Of a stretch of DNA of 64,000 nucleotides, positions 57,075-64,000 are shown in pieces. Location: NCBI RefSeq assembly GCF_023715415.1, contig NZ_JAMBOB010000001.1, forward strand, positions 372,001 through 436,000. Direction: 5' to 3'. A model generated the notes under the pieces. It was given only the letters and a program-made list of their open reading frames with translations, was not told the origin of the DNA and did not search any database. Position numbers and translations under genes: made by a program. The DNA is from Neobacillus niacini. Lineage in GTDB: Bacteria > Bacillota > Bacilli > Bacillales > Cytobacillaceae. Every line of letters begins with the position of its first letter. Position 1 is the first letter of the stretch.

Positions 57075-57100
57075 AAAAGCGAAGCCTAAGCTTCGCTTTT
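57075..57100. terminator. bidirectional terminator, clpE / M3 peptidase gene
   Basis: AAAAGCGAAGC/GCTTCGCTTTT perfect 11-bp stem with loop CTAA between converging genes. Confidence 0.93.
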
Positions 57101-57111
57101 TAAGTTTATTA

Positions 57112-58806
57112 TTATAATTTTTGGTCCTCAACAGAATTTAACCAGGCTTCAATTTCACCAACAACAGATTGTACACAGCCATCTTCAAAAGGTGAAATCA
57201 GATTTGCTTCTTTCACAAGTGTTGTAAATGACATACTGCCACCGAGCTTGCAAAGATTTACATAATCACCCCAAGCCTCTTTTTGATTTTCTCTCGAACG
57301 TTTCCAAAATTGGAAGGCACAGATTTGCGCTAAAGTATAATCAATATAATAGAAAGGTGAGTTGAAGATATGACCTTGACGCTGCCAGAAACCACCATTC
57401 TCTAAATAAGTATTCCCGTCATAATCTTTGTGAGGTAAATATTTCATTTCAATTTCACGCCATTGCTGCTTTCGTTCCTGAGGTGATGCTTCCCAATTCT
57501 CATATACCCAGTGTTGGAATTCATCAACAGAAACACCATATGGCAGGAATAATAAAGCATCACTTAAATGTGAAAATTTATATTTATCCGTATCTTCCTC
57601 AAAGAATAATTCCATCCATGGCCAAGTAAAAAACTCCATACTCATCGAATGAATTTCACAAGCTTCGTAGGTTGGCCAATAATATTCAGGGATTTCAAAA
57701 TTCCTGCTGGAATAAACCTGGAATGCATGCCCTGCTTCATGTGTAAGTACATCAATATCCCCAGAGGTGCCATTAAAATTAGAAAAGATAAACGGAGCTT
57801 TATAGTTTTCAATGAATGTACAATAACCTCCACCTGCTTTTCCCTTTTTTGCTACAAGGTCCATTAGGTTGTTATCCTGCATAAATTGAAAGAACTCTCC
57901 TGTTTCCTTTGAAAGATCTTCATACATTTTTTGTCCATTCGCAATAATCCATTCAGGACTGCCCTTTGGTACAGCATTACCTGTTTGATACTTGAAGCCT
58001 TCATCATAATATTTTAATTTTTCCACACCAATACGTTCTTGTTGGCGGGCTTTTAGTGAGGTTGCTATTGGAACAATAAAATCCTTCACCTGCTGACGGA
58101 AATTCGCCACCATCTCAGAATTGTAATCCGTTCTCATCATTCGGTAGTAACCAAGTTCAACAAAGTTTTTATAACCCAATGCATGAGCAATTTCCGTTCT
58201 AACCTTAACTAAATCATCATAAATTCGGTCAAGTTCTTCCTCATGCTCAGCTAAAAATCCAAATTTTGCTTCATTTGCACGCTTTCTCATATCCCTATCC
58301 GTTGATTCAGTAAAAGGTTCTAATTGCGCAAGAGTTCGTTCTTCCCCTTCAAATATTATTTTTGCTGAAGCAATCAGTTTTGTGTATTGTGTGGAGAGTC
58401 GATTTTCTTTTTGTAATAGAGGAACTATCTCTGGTTTAAAGGTCTTTAGTTGTCCTTCAGCTAAGGCAAATAATTGTTTGCCCAATTTAGCTTCTAACTG
58501 TGCACGAAACTTGGAATGAACCAGTGCCTGATAATACTTGGTAACCAGCCCCTCGATTTCTGGCTGCATTTCATCCATATAATCTTGCTCTGCTTTATAA
58601 AATTCATCGTTTGTGTCAACGGAATGTCGAATATAGCAGAGATTAAACATTGTGCCAATATCATTTCTAATTTCATTTACTTCGTTCATCGCCACGCTTT
58701 GCTCTTCTATTGAACTTGCATTTTTAAATTTTTCTATTGCACCCTCAAATTTCCCTGTAATACTTTCTAAGTTCGGACGGGTATATGTATACTCTTCAAA
58801 TCTCAT
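57112..58806 (-). CDS. M3 family oligoendopeptidase
   Basis: Cytosolic zinc metallopeptidase of the PepF/oligoendopeptidase F type that trims short peptides. 564 residues: helical N-terminal lid, then the catalytic segment with LTHEAGHAFQ (HExxH) near residue 355 and the third zinc ligand in EACEIHSMSMEFF. ATG follows AAAGGGGATG. Single gene beside mhqR; its position differs from the classic pepF locus, so the precise subfamily name is left open. Confidence 0.92.
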   Translation of the reverse strand: MRFEEYTYTRPNLESITGKFEGAIEKFKNASSIEEQSVAMNEVNEIRNDIGTMFNLCYIRHSVDTNDEFYKAEQDYMDEMQPEIEGLVTKYYQALVHSKFRAQLEAKLGKQLFALAEGQLKTFKPEIVPLLQKENRLSTQYTKLIASAKIIFEGEERTLAQLEPFTESTDRDMRKRANEAKFGFLAEHEEELDRIYDDLVKVRTEIAHALGYKNFVELGYYRMMRTDYNSEMVANFRQQVKDFIVPIATSLKARQQERIGVEKLKYYDEGFKYQTGNAVPKGSPEWIIANGQKMYEDLSKETGEFFQFMQDNNLMDLVAKKGKAGGGYCTFIENYKAPFIFSNFNGTSGDIDVLTHEAGHAFQVYSSRNFEIPEYYWPTYEACEIHSMSMEFFTWPWMELFFEEDTDKYKFSHLSDALLFLPYGVSVDEFQHWVYENWEASPQERKQQWREIEMKYLPHKDYDGNTYLENGGFWQRQGHIFNSPFYYIDYTLAQICAFQFWKRSRENQKEAWGDYVNLCKLGGSMSFTTLVKEANLISPFEDGCVQSVVGEIEAWLNSVEDQKL

Positions 58807-58880
58807 TGAAACATCCCCTTTAATTAAATAATTTCAACTATAATCAATTCAACACTATCCATTAATATTCCTTTAAAATG

Positions 58881-58907
58881 AAAAAAATACGGCTGATGAG
58901 CCGTATT
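58881..58907 (-). terminator. terminator after mhqR
   Basis: AATACGGCT/AGCCGTATT stem with a four-base loop followed by seven Ts on the minus strand; overlaps the mhqR stop. Confidence 0.9.
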
Positions 58908-59346
58908 AAAATTTCCCTGCTGGCAATCCAAGTTTTTTCAACAATTCAATCGCATCCTGTTTTTCGGAATCTGTCAAACTAGACATGAGTGAATGAATTT
59001 GCTCTGCATGTTCTGGGAAAATCTCTTGAATAAAGTCTTTTCCTTTATCTGTAATTTGTGCAAACGTAACACGTCGGTCATTGGGACATGCAATTCTAAT
59101 CAACAGTCCTTTTTGTTCCAATTTATCAACAACATAGGTTATACTTCCGCTTGCAAGTAAGATTTTCCCGCCAATTTGCTGCATTGGCTGATCACCCTTG
59201 TGATATAAAAGCTCTAATACGGCAAATTCAGTCGGGTTCAAGCCACTTGCTTGTATCACTTTATTAACATGTTCATTAATCGCTTTATATGCTCTTGAAA
59301 GAACAATAAATAACTTCAACGATTGAGATACTGAATCATTTTCCAT
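58906..59346 (-). CDS. mhqR: MarR-family regulator MhqR
   Basis: 146-residue winged-helix repressor. In B. subtilis MhqR (YkvE) represses azoreductase and dioxygenase genes and is released by quinones and electrophiles. DNA-binding region: NPTEFAVLELLYHKGDQPMQQIG, then GSITYVVDKLEQKGLL and the wing CPNDRRVTFAQITDKG, all typical. Position near clpE and ykvI agrees with ykvE. The regulated genes are not adjacent in this window. Confidence 0.88.
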   Translation of the reverse strand: MENDSVSQSLKLFIVLSRAYKAINEHVNKVIQASGLNPTEFAVLELLYHKGDQPMQQIGGKILLASGSITYVVDKLEQKGLLIRIACPNDRRVTFAQITDKGKDFIQEIFPEHAEQIHSLMSSLTDSEKQDAIELLKKLGLPAGKF

Positions 59347-59379
59347 TAAAAACTCATCCTTTTTATTCAGCTTCCGCTT

Positions 59380-59520
59380 TTCTAATTATCCTGCAACTAG
59401 GAAAAATTTAACTGCATTTTTCTCTGCGCAAAAGCGCTTCCGCCTTATTATTTATCCAGCTACAGCGCCTAGGGGCTCGGGGTCATAAGCCAATCCGCTT
59501 TCGCTTTCTTATTATCTCGA
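59380..59520. repeat. Bacillus-type intergenic repeat, one copy
   Basis: Between mhqR and the kinase-like gene. Contains hairpin GCGCAAAAGCGC, the block AGCTACAGCGCCTAGGGGCTC with GGGGTCATAAGCC, and GCTTTCGC. I recognise this pattern as a short interspersed repeat found in intergenic regions of many Bacillus chromosomes. Higher in GC than its surroundings and without coding capacity. Confidence 0.5.
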
Positions 59521-59560
59521 CTTCAAGATTATTATAAGAAAATTTTGAGTTGGTGTCAAT

Positions 59561-60550
59561 TTAACCTAGTTTCACAATGGGTTCTTTTTTTATGATTCTT
59601 GATTTCAATACTTCTAGCATTTTATTTATATTTTCATCTCTTTCTTCCGGTGAGATTTTTTTATGTAAAACAGAATAAAGGGTAACGTCTCTCAGCCTAA
59701 AAAACAGCGGCAGCTGCTCCTCCCAACCGCATGGCAAGGCATTATAATGCTCATATCCTTTAATAAAATGGGCAAGAAAATTCATGGCAAACTGCTCCCG
59801 CTCACGTTCACTTACATCCTGATATCCGTACAAAATGGAATAATAAAGCGGTATAGCAATATCAGAAGCAAACCAATGATAACTGCAATCATCAAAGTCA
59901 AAAATATGAACAGATTCACCATCATAAAAAAAATTACCTGAATGGATATCACTGTGGATAAGTCCAAAATTTTCTTTGCTTCTTGAAAGTAATTCTAACT
60001 CTTTAATCAAGAGTTTCGTATTTTTAATTATTTCATTTTCTTTGGGAACATAGTTTTCAATGTCCAGTAATTCCTCTTCCTCCCAAGATGGCCTGAGCTT
60101 TACGTGTTTCCTTGGCATATAATCCTTTGTGACAGAATGCATCTGACCAATTGCTTTACCCCAAGCAATAAATAATTGTTCATTGAATTCATTTGATTTA
60201 ATTTTCACAGGATTTCCAGGTACTTTTGAAAAGAGACAGGCATAAAAAGATGAACCGTCATCACCTGGGAGGGTTTCAATTAATTGATTCTTGGATGATG
60301 TAAAAACTGCTGGGCAATATACACCTTGTTCATGTAAGTAATTTATCCAATCAAGTTCCGCTAGTATCTCGTCCTTACTCCGATGAGAACTATGAGTGAT
60401 TCTTAAAATCATAGGTTTTTCTTCAAGATAAACCTCAAAAACATAGTTCTCAAAATCCCCCAGTTTCTTCACTTTTGACTGTAAGCCAAAGCAGTCCAAG
60501 AATGTGTTTAGAATCTCTGCTGTAAACAAAATTTCTACTGATTTCTCCAT
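59561..60550 (-). CDS. aminoglycoside phosphotransferase-fold kinase
   Basis: 329-residue protein-kinase-like (APH/choline kinase) fold. Nucleotide-lysine strand near YVFEVYLEEKPMILRI, Brenner motif HSDIHSGNFF near residue 197 and metal motif FDFDDCSYHW near 215. Such proteins phosphorylate small molecules such as amino sugars or homoserine, or act in spore coat (CotS-like). Nothing here shows antibiotic resistance. ATG follows AGGGGTGTAGG. Divergent from the Fsr-type gene. Confidence 0.83.
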   Translation of the reverse strand: MEKSVEILFTAEILNTFLDCFGLQSKVKKLGDFENYVFEVYLEEKPMILRITHSSHRSKDEILAELDWINYLHEQGVYCPAVFTSSKNQLIETLPGDDGSSFYACLFSKVPGNPVKIKSNEFNEQLFIAWGKAIGQMHSVTKDYMPRKHVKLRPSWEEEELLDIENYVPKENEIIKNTKLLIKELELLSRSKENFGLIHSDIHSGNFFYDGESVHIFDFDDCSYHWFASDIAIPLYYSILYGYQDVSEREREQFAMNFLAHFIKGYEHYNALPCGWEEQLPLFFRLRDVTLYSVLHKKISPEERDENINKMLEVLKSRIIKKEPIVKLG

Positions 60551-60694
60551 CCTACACCCCTAACTATTTATTTAAAGCTGCTACCTTAATTATATTTATT
60601 TATTCCGAACTTTGAAACATTCCATTTCTCATTTTTATAGATTTTATGTAAGATAAGGTTATTAAAAAATTGATATAATTAAACGAGGTGAAAT

Positions 60695-61930
60695 ATGAGT
60701 CAACCAGCAGCAGTAACAGCAAAGGCACCAAAAACATCAGACGCAACAATGTTTAATATTCTTTTTATCATCGGGCTTTGTCATTTACTTAATGATGCCA
60801 TACAAGCTGTTGTCCCAGCGATGTTTCCCATTCTAGAAAAATCAATGGGTTTATCATTTACTCAGCTCGGTATTATTGCCTTTTCCTTAAATATGGTTTC
60901 ATCTGTGCTGCAGCCAGTAGTTGGATTTGTTACAGACAAAAGACCAATGCCCTTCGCATTACCAATCGGACTTACCCTAACATTGGGTGGTGTTCTTGGA
61001 ATGGCGTTTGCGCCTTCCTTCGGTTTGATCGTTCTTTCAGTCATTTTTATTGGGCTTGGGTCAGCTGTTTTTCATCCTGAAGGATCAAGGGTAGCCTATA
61101 TGGCTGCCGGGAATAGAAGAGGACTGGCACAATCCATTTATCAAGTAGGCGGTAATACGGGGCAGGCATTAGCTCCACTTATCACAGCACTCATCCTTGT
61201 CCCACTCGGACAGCAAGGTGCTTCGTGGTTTTCGCTCGTTGCTGCATTGGCAGTATTGTTATTAATCTACATCGCAAATTGGTATAAACAGAGATTAGTT
61301 GAAAATCTGCCTTTACTAAAAATGAAGAACACAATGTCAGGTAAAAAAATGGGTCTTTCAAAAAAGGTAAAACAATCACTATTTTTAATTCTTTTACTAA
61401 TATTTGCAAGGTCATGGTATATATCGGGGATGACTAATTTTTACGCATTCTTTGCAATAGAGAAATACTCCTTGACGATTAAGGAATCACAGCTCTTCCT
61501 ATTTGCGTTTTTAATTGCTGGCGCCTTTGGTACTTTTTTTGGCGGTCCGCTGGCAGACCGGTTTGGCAAGAAAAAATTAATATCTGTTTCAATGTTACTG
61601 ACTATACCATTTTCCATACTTATTCCTTTTGTACCTTCTTTTATTGCTTTTATCTTCCTAACACTTACTGGATTTATTCTAATGACCAATTTTTCAGTTA
61701 CTGTGGTTTTTGCACAAGAGCTTGTACCAGGGAAAATCGGAACAATGTCTGGACTAACCGTAGGACTTGCCTTTGGTATGGGGGCTATCGGATCAGTAGG
61801 ACTGGGATATTTAGCAGATTTATTTAGTATGTCAGCCATGGTTTCTTCGATTGGATTTCTGCCATTACTAGGATTATTGGCATTCCTCCTTCCAAGTGAT
61901 CAACTGGTCCAAGAAATGAATCAAGAGTAG
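60695..61930 (+). CDS. Fsr-type MFS transporter
   Basis: 411-residue, 12-helix major facilitator transporter resembling fosmidomycin-resistance proteins (Fsr). Characteristic: LCHLLNDAIQAVVPAMFPIL in helix 1, GFVTDKRPMP in loop 2-3, VFHPEGSRVAYMA near helix 4 and GGPLADRFGKKK in the second half. Likely an efflux pump; the natural substrate is unknown. ATG follows ACGAGGTG. Followed by a strong terminator. Confidence 0.88.
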   Translation: MSQPAAVTAKAPKTSDATMFNILFIIGLCHLLNDAIQAVVPAMFPILEKSMGLSFTQLGIIAFSLNMVSSVLQPVVGFVTDKRPMPFALPIGLTLTLGGVLGMAFAPSFGLIVLSVIFIGLGSAVFHPEGSRVAYMAAGNRRGLAQSIYQVGGNTGQALAPLITALILVPLGQQGASWFSLVAALAVLLLIYIANWYKQRLVENLPLLKMKNTMSGKKMGLSKKVKQSLFLILLLIFARSWYISGMTNFYAFFAIEKYSLTIKESQLFLFAFLIAGAFGTFFGGPLADRFGKKKLISVSMLLTIPFSILIPFVPSFIAFIFLTLTGFILMTNFSVTVVFAQELVPGKIGTMSGLTVGLAFGMGAIGSVGLGYLADLFSMSAMVSSIGFLPLLGLLAFLLPSDQLVQEMNQE

Positions 61931-61956
61931 GATGGGCCTTAGCCCATCTTTTTTTT
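61931..61956 (+). terminator. terminator after the Fsr-type gene
   Basis: GATGGGC/GCCCATC perfect stem, loop CTTA, with eight Ts, directly after the stop. Confidence 0.95.
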
Positions 61957-62056
61957 GTTGCATCTTTTAATTTTCGAAAAATTTTAACATTTACCCTCAA
62001 GAAATCTCATAAACTATCATATAATATAGTTAGAACATAAAAGGGAGGGCTAGAAC

Positions 62057-62404
62057 ATGAAAACCCCTAATTATCATGACTTTTATCAAAAGGCGTTGAT
62101 ACCCATTGGTTTCAATGACCTACTGGCACTAAAGGAATACGAATCTTATGACCTCGATTCACCTTTTACACATTGGCTCTTTGCGGTGGAAGGAGTGCAG
62201 CTTCCACAGGCAAAGATATACTTTCATTGGAAGGTAAGTATCTATCCGTCTAATTGTGATGGTGATTTTATTTGGAAGAAACCTTTCTATTGTTCTCCAA
62301 TTATGATTTCTATGGATCATGCACATGAGCTTGCTTGCTCATTGGTTACTTCAAGTAAACTAGATAAACTCTCCACCTTAAACCTTCAAGAAAAAATAAG
62401 TTAA
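62057..62404 (+). CDS. hypothetical protein
   Basis: 115-residue soluble protein with aromatic- and Trp-rich core (FTHWLFAVEGVQL, IYFHWKVSIYP, DFIWKKPFYC). I do not recognise a family. ATG has a good AAAGGGAGGG eight bases upstream. Convergent with the permease gene. Likely real on the ribosome site alone. Confidence 0.65.
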   Translation: MKTPNYHDFYQKALIPIGFNDLLALKEYESYDLDSPFTHWLFAVEGVQLPQAKIYFHWKVSIYPSNCDGDFIWKKPFYCSPIMISMDHAHELACSLVTSSKLDKLSTLNLQEKIS

Positions 62405-62488
62405 GCCTCAATAAATATCCCCTTTTCTGCTCCACCTTCTTTTTTACACTCACTTGTGAAAAAATCTACATATAGGAAAAATAGCAAT

Positions 62489-62526
62489 CAAAAAAAAGAG
62501 AAAACACATGTTTTTTGTGCTTCCTC
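62489..62526 (-). terminator. terminator after the amino acid permease gene
   Basis: GAGgAAgCAC/GTGtTTtCTC stem with two mismatches followed on the minus strand by eight or more Ts. Confidence 0.75.
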
Positions 62527-62546
62527 TGCTTATATTTGTTCTATTA

Positions 62547-63935
62547 TTAGTTAGCTTCCTTAAGATATTGGGATGAATCCTCCACTTTCCTGCTTTTCTT
62601 TATTTTATAAGCAATGAACAAAACTCCTAACCAAACCGGTGCAAGATAAAGAGATAAACGAAAATTTGGAAGAAAAGCCATCAAAATAACAAGCATTATG
62701 AGGTAGCCCATTGTTACATAATTAGATATTGGATAAAAAGGCATTTTAAACTTTAACTTTGCAACTTCCTGAGGTCCAATTTGTTTTCTAAACTTGTTAT
62801 GAGTTATTAAAATCATGACCCAGTTGATAATAATAGCAAGAATGGCAATGGACATTACAATACCAAATACTTGTCCAGGCAGGAATGCATTTAATATTAC
62901 AGAAATACCAACGACTCCAGATGATAATAATACACAATACGTCGGAACGCCTGTTTTACCAATTTTCCTTAAAACCTTAGGTGCATTTCCTTGCTCAGCA
63001 AGACCAAATAGCATACGAGCATTACTATATAAGCAGCTGTTGTAAGCAGAAAATGTAGCCGTAAGTACAATGATATTAAGAATGGAGGCAGCAGCCGGAA
63101 TTCCTAACTGATCAAAAATGAGAACGAAAGGACTTCCAGTTAGCCCTACTTTATCCCATGGGAATAAAGTTACTAACACAAGCATTGATCCAACATAGAA
63201 AATGAGAATTCGATATAGTACCTGGTTAATTGCTTTAGGAATTGTTTTATCTGGATTTTCCGCTTCACCCGCAGTGATACCAATAAGTTCAACACCGCCA
63301 AATGCAAAGGTTACAACCACCAAGGATAGAATTAACCCTGTAAATCCTTTTGGTAAAAACCCACCATGTTTATATAAATTCTCAAATCCAATAGCTTCTC
63401 CACCATTTCCGAAACCAAAGAATATGATAGCTAGTCCGAAAAGAATCATAACTATAACTGCTAAAACTTTAATAATAGCTCCCCAAAACTCAATTTCTCC
63501 AAATGCTTTTACTCCAATTAAGTTAATGCCAGTAATAATTAAGAACATCACGAAACCAGATACCCACTGTGGAATATCAGGGAACCAATAATTCACATAA
63601 ATCCCAACTGCTGTTATCTCGGCCATCGAGACAGCTATATAACAGAACCAATAGTTCCATCCAGAAATAAAGCCCGCCATTTCTCCCCAATATTTGTATG
63701 CAAATGTACTAAACGCACCAGAAACAGGTGTATGTACAGTCATTTCCCCCATACAGCGCATTACAAGGAAGATAAAAAATCCACCAAGTGCATATGATAA
63801 CATTACTCCGGGTCCTACAAGTCCGATTGTTGCTGCGGAACCATAAAACAATCCTGTTCCAATCGCTCCCCCTAGAGCTATCATTTGGATATGCCTATTC
63901 TTAAGACCTCTTTTCAATTCTTGGCTTTCTTGCAT
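62547..63935 (-). CDS. amino acid permease, APC superfamily (AAT family)
   Basis: 462-residue proton-coupled amino acid uptake protein with 12 transmembrane segments. Family signature at the N-terminus: RGLKNRHIQMIALGGAIGTG followed by LFYGSA and GPGVMLSYALGG; substrate-helix segment VTFAFGGVELIGITAGEAENP. Substrate cannot be assigned within the AAT family. ATG at 63935 (GGAGAGTGAG upstream) is preferred to 63968, which lies before the ribosome site. Upstream promoter region continues to the window edge. Confidence 0.9.
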   Translation of the reverse strand: MQESQELKRGLKNRHIQMIALGGAIGTGLFYGSAATIGLVGPGVMLSYALGGFFIFLVMRCMGEMTVHTPVSGAFSTFAYKYWGEMAGFISGWNYWFCYIAVSMAEITAVGIYVNYWFPDIPQWVSGFVMFLIITGINLIGVKAFGEIEFWGAIIKVLAVIVMILFGLAIIFFGFGNGGEAIGFENLYKHGGFLPKGFTGLILSLVVVTFAFGGVELIGITAGEAENPDKTIPKAINQVLYRILIFYVGSMLVLVTLFPWDKVGLTGSPFVLIFDQLGIPAAASILNIIVLTATFSAYNSCLYSNARMLFGLAEQGNAPKVLRKIGKTGVPTYCVLLSSGVVGISVILNAFLPGQVFGIVMSIAILAIIINWVMILITHNKFRKQIGPQEVAKLKFKMPFYPISNYVTMGYLIMLVILMAFLPNFRLSLYLAPVWLGVLFIAYKIKKSRKVEDSSQYLKEAN

Positions 63936-64000
63936 ACTTCTCACTCTCCAATTAGGAATGAATATCATTATATAGATTTTTCAAAATAAACGTATATCTG

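Overview
The window is a low-GC Gram-positive chromosome segment from a spore-forming Bacillaceae, possibly a Neobacillus or Mesobacillus relative. The protein set (PdhABCD, SpeA, SR1P, RNase J1/RpoY, KtrC, CcpC, DarB, PatA, PtsHI, GlpKD, ClpE, MhqR), the strong AGGAGG-type ribosome sites, the frequent TTG starts and the intrinsic terminators all fit. The gene order follows the B. subtilis block mhqR-clpE-ykv-pts-ykw-patA-yku-ktrC-rnjA-def-pdh-sr1-speA-ykt-yla-ftsW-pycA, read here in reverse. I see no prophage, IS transposase, CRISPR array, tRNA or rRNA.

Layout. 1-18 kb: pycA (cut by the left edge), ftsW, the yla genes with typA, the ykt genes, a flavin oxidoreductase, speA, and the dual-function small RNA SR1 with its peptide SR1P. 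18-31 kb: pdhABCD, ykyA, def, ykrA, a promoter-ORF-terminator unit for a 23-residue cationic peptide, rpoY-rnjA, ktrC, a DUF4349-type lipoprotein and the peroxiredoxin/thioredoxin pair ykuU-ykuV. 31-44 kb: dapH-dapL, ccpC, an MFS exporter, darB, ykuJ, ykuI (EAL), a C39-like lipoprotein, ykuE, ykyB, patA, a 59-residue basic protein and ykwC. 44-64 kb: a lipoprotein, an atypical SDR, ptsHI, glpK-glpD with a structured repeat between them, ykvS with a second copy of that repeat, a CPBP protease, ykvI, clpE under CtsR operators, an M3 peptidase, mhqR, a kinase-fold protein, an Fsr-type MFS transporter and an amino acid permease.

How the genes fit together. Central carbon flow dominates: PTS and glycerol uptake, pyruvate dehydrogenase, pyruvate carboxylase, CcpC (TCA control) and SR1 (a glycolysis-repressed RNA in B. 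subtilis). PatA, DapH and DapL are three enzymes of the acetylated diaminopimelate/lysine route. PycA, DarB and KtrC are all linked to cyclic di-AMP in B. subtilis. Most of the window is conserved core genome. The less ordinary items are the two-copy hairpin element with a compensatory indel in its stem, the 23-residue amphipathic peptide unit, perfect CcpN-type operators at SR1, a 31-bp perfect palindrome before a DUF3055-type gene, a YkuI with substituted catalytic residues, an SDR without the Tyr/Lys pair, and small Cys-rich or basic proteins of unknown role. Ortholog lengths and names are from memory and were not checked by database search.
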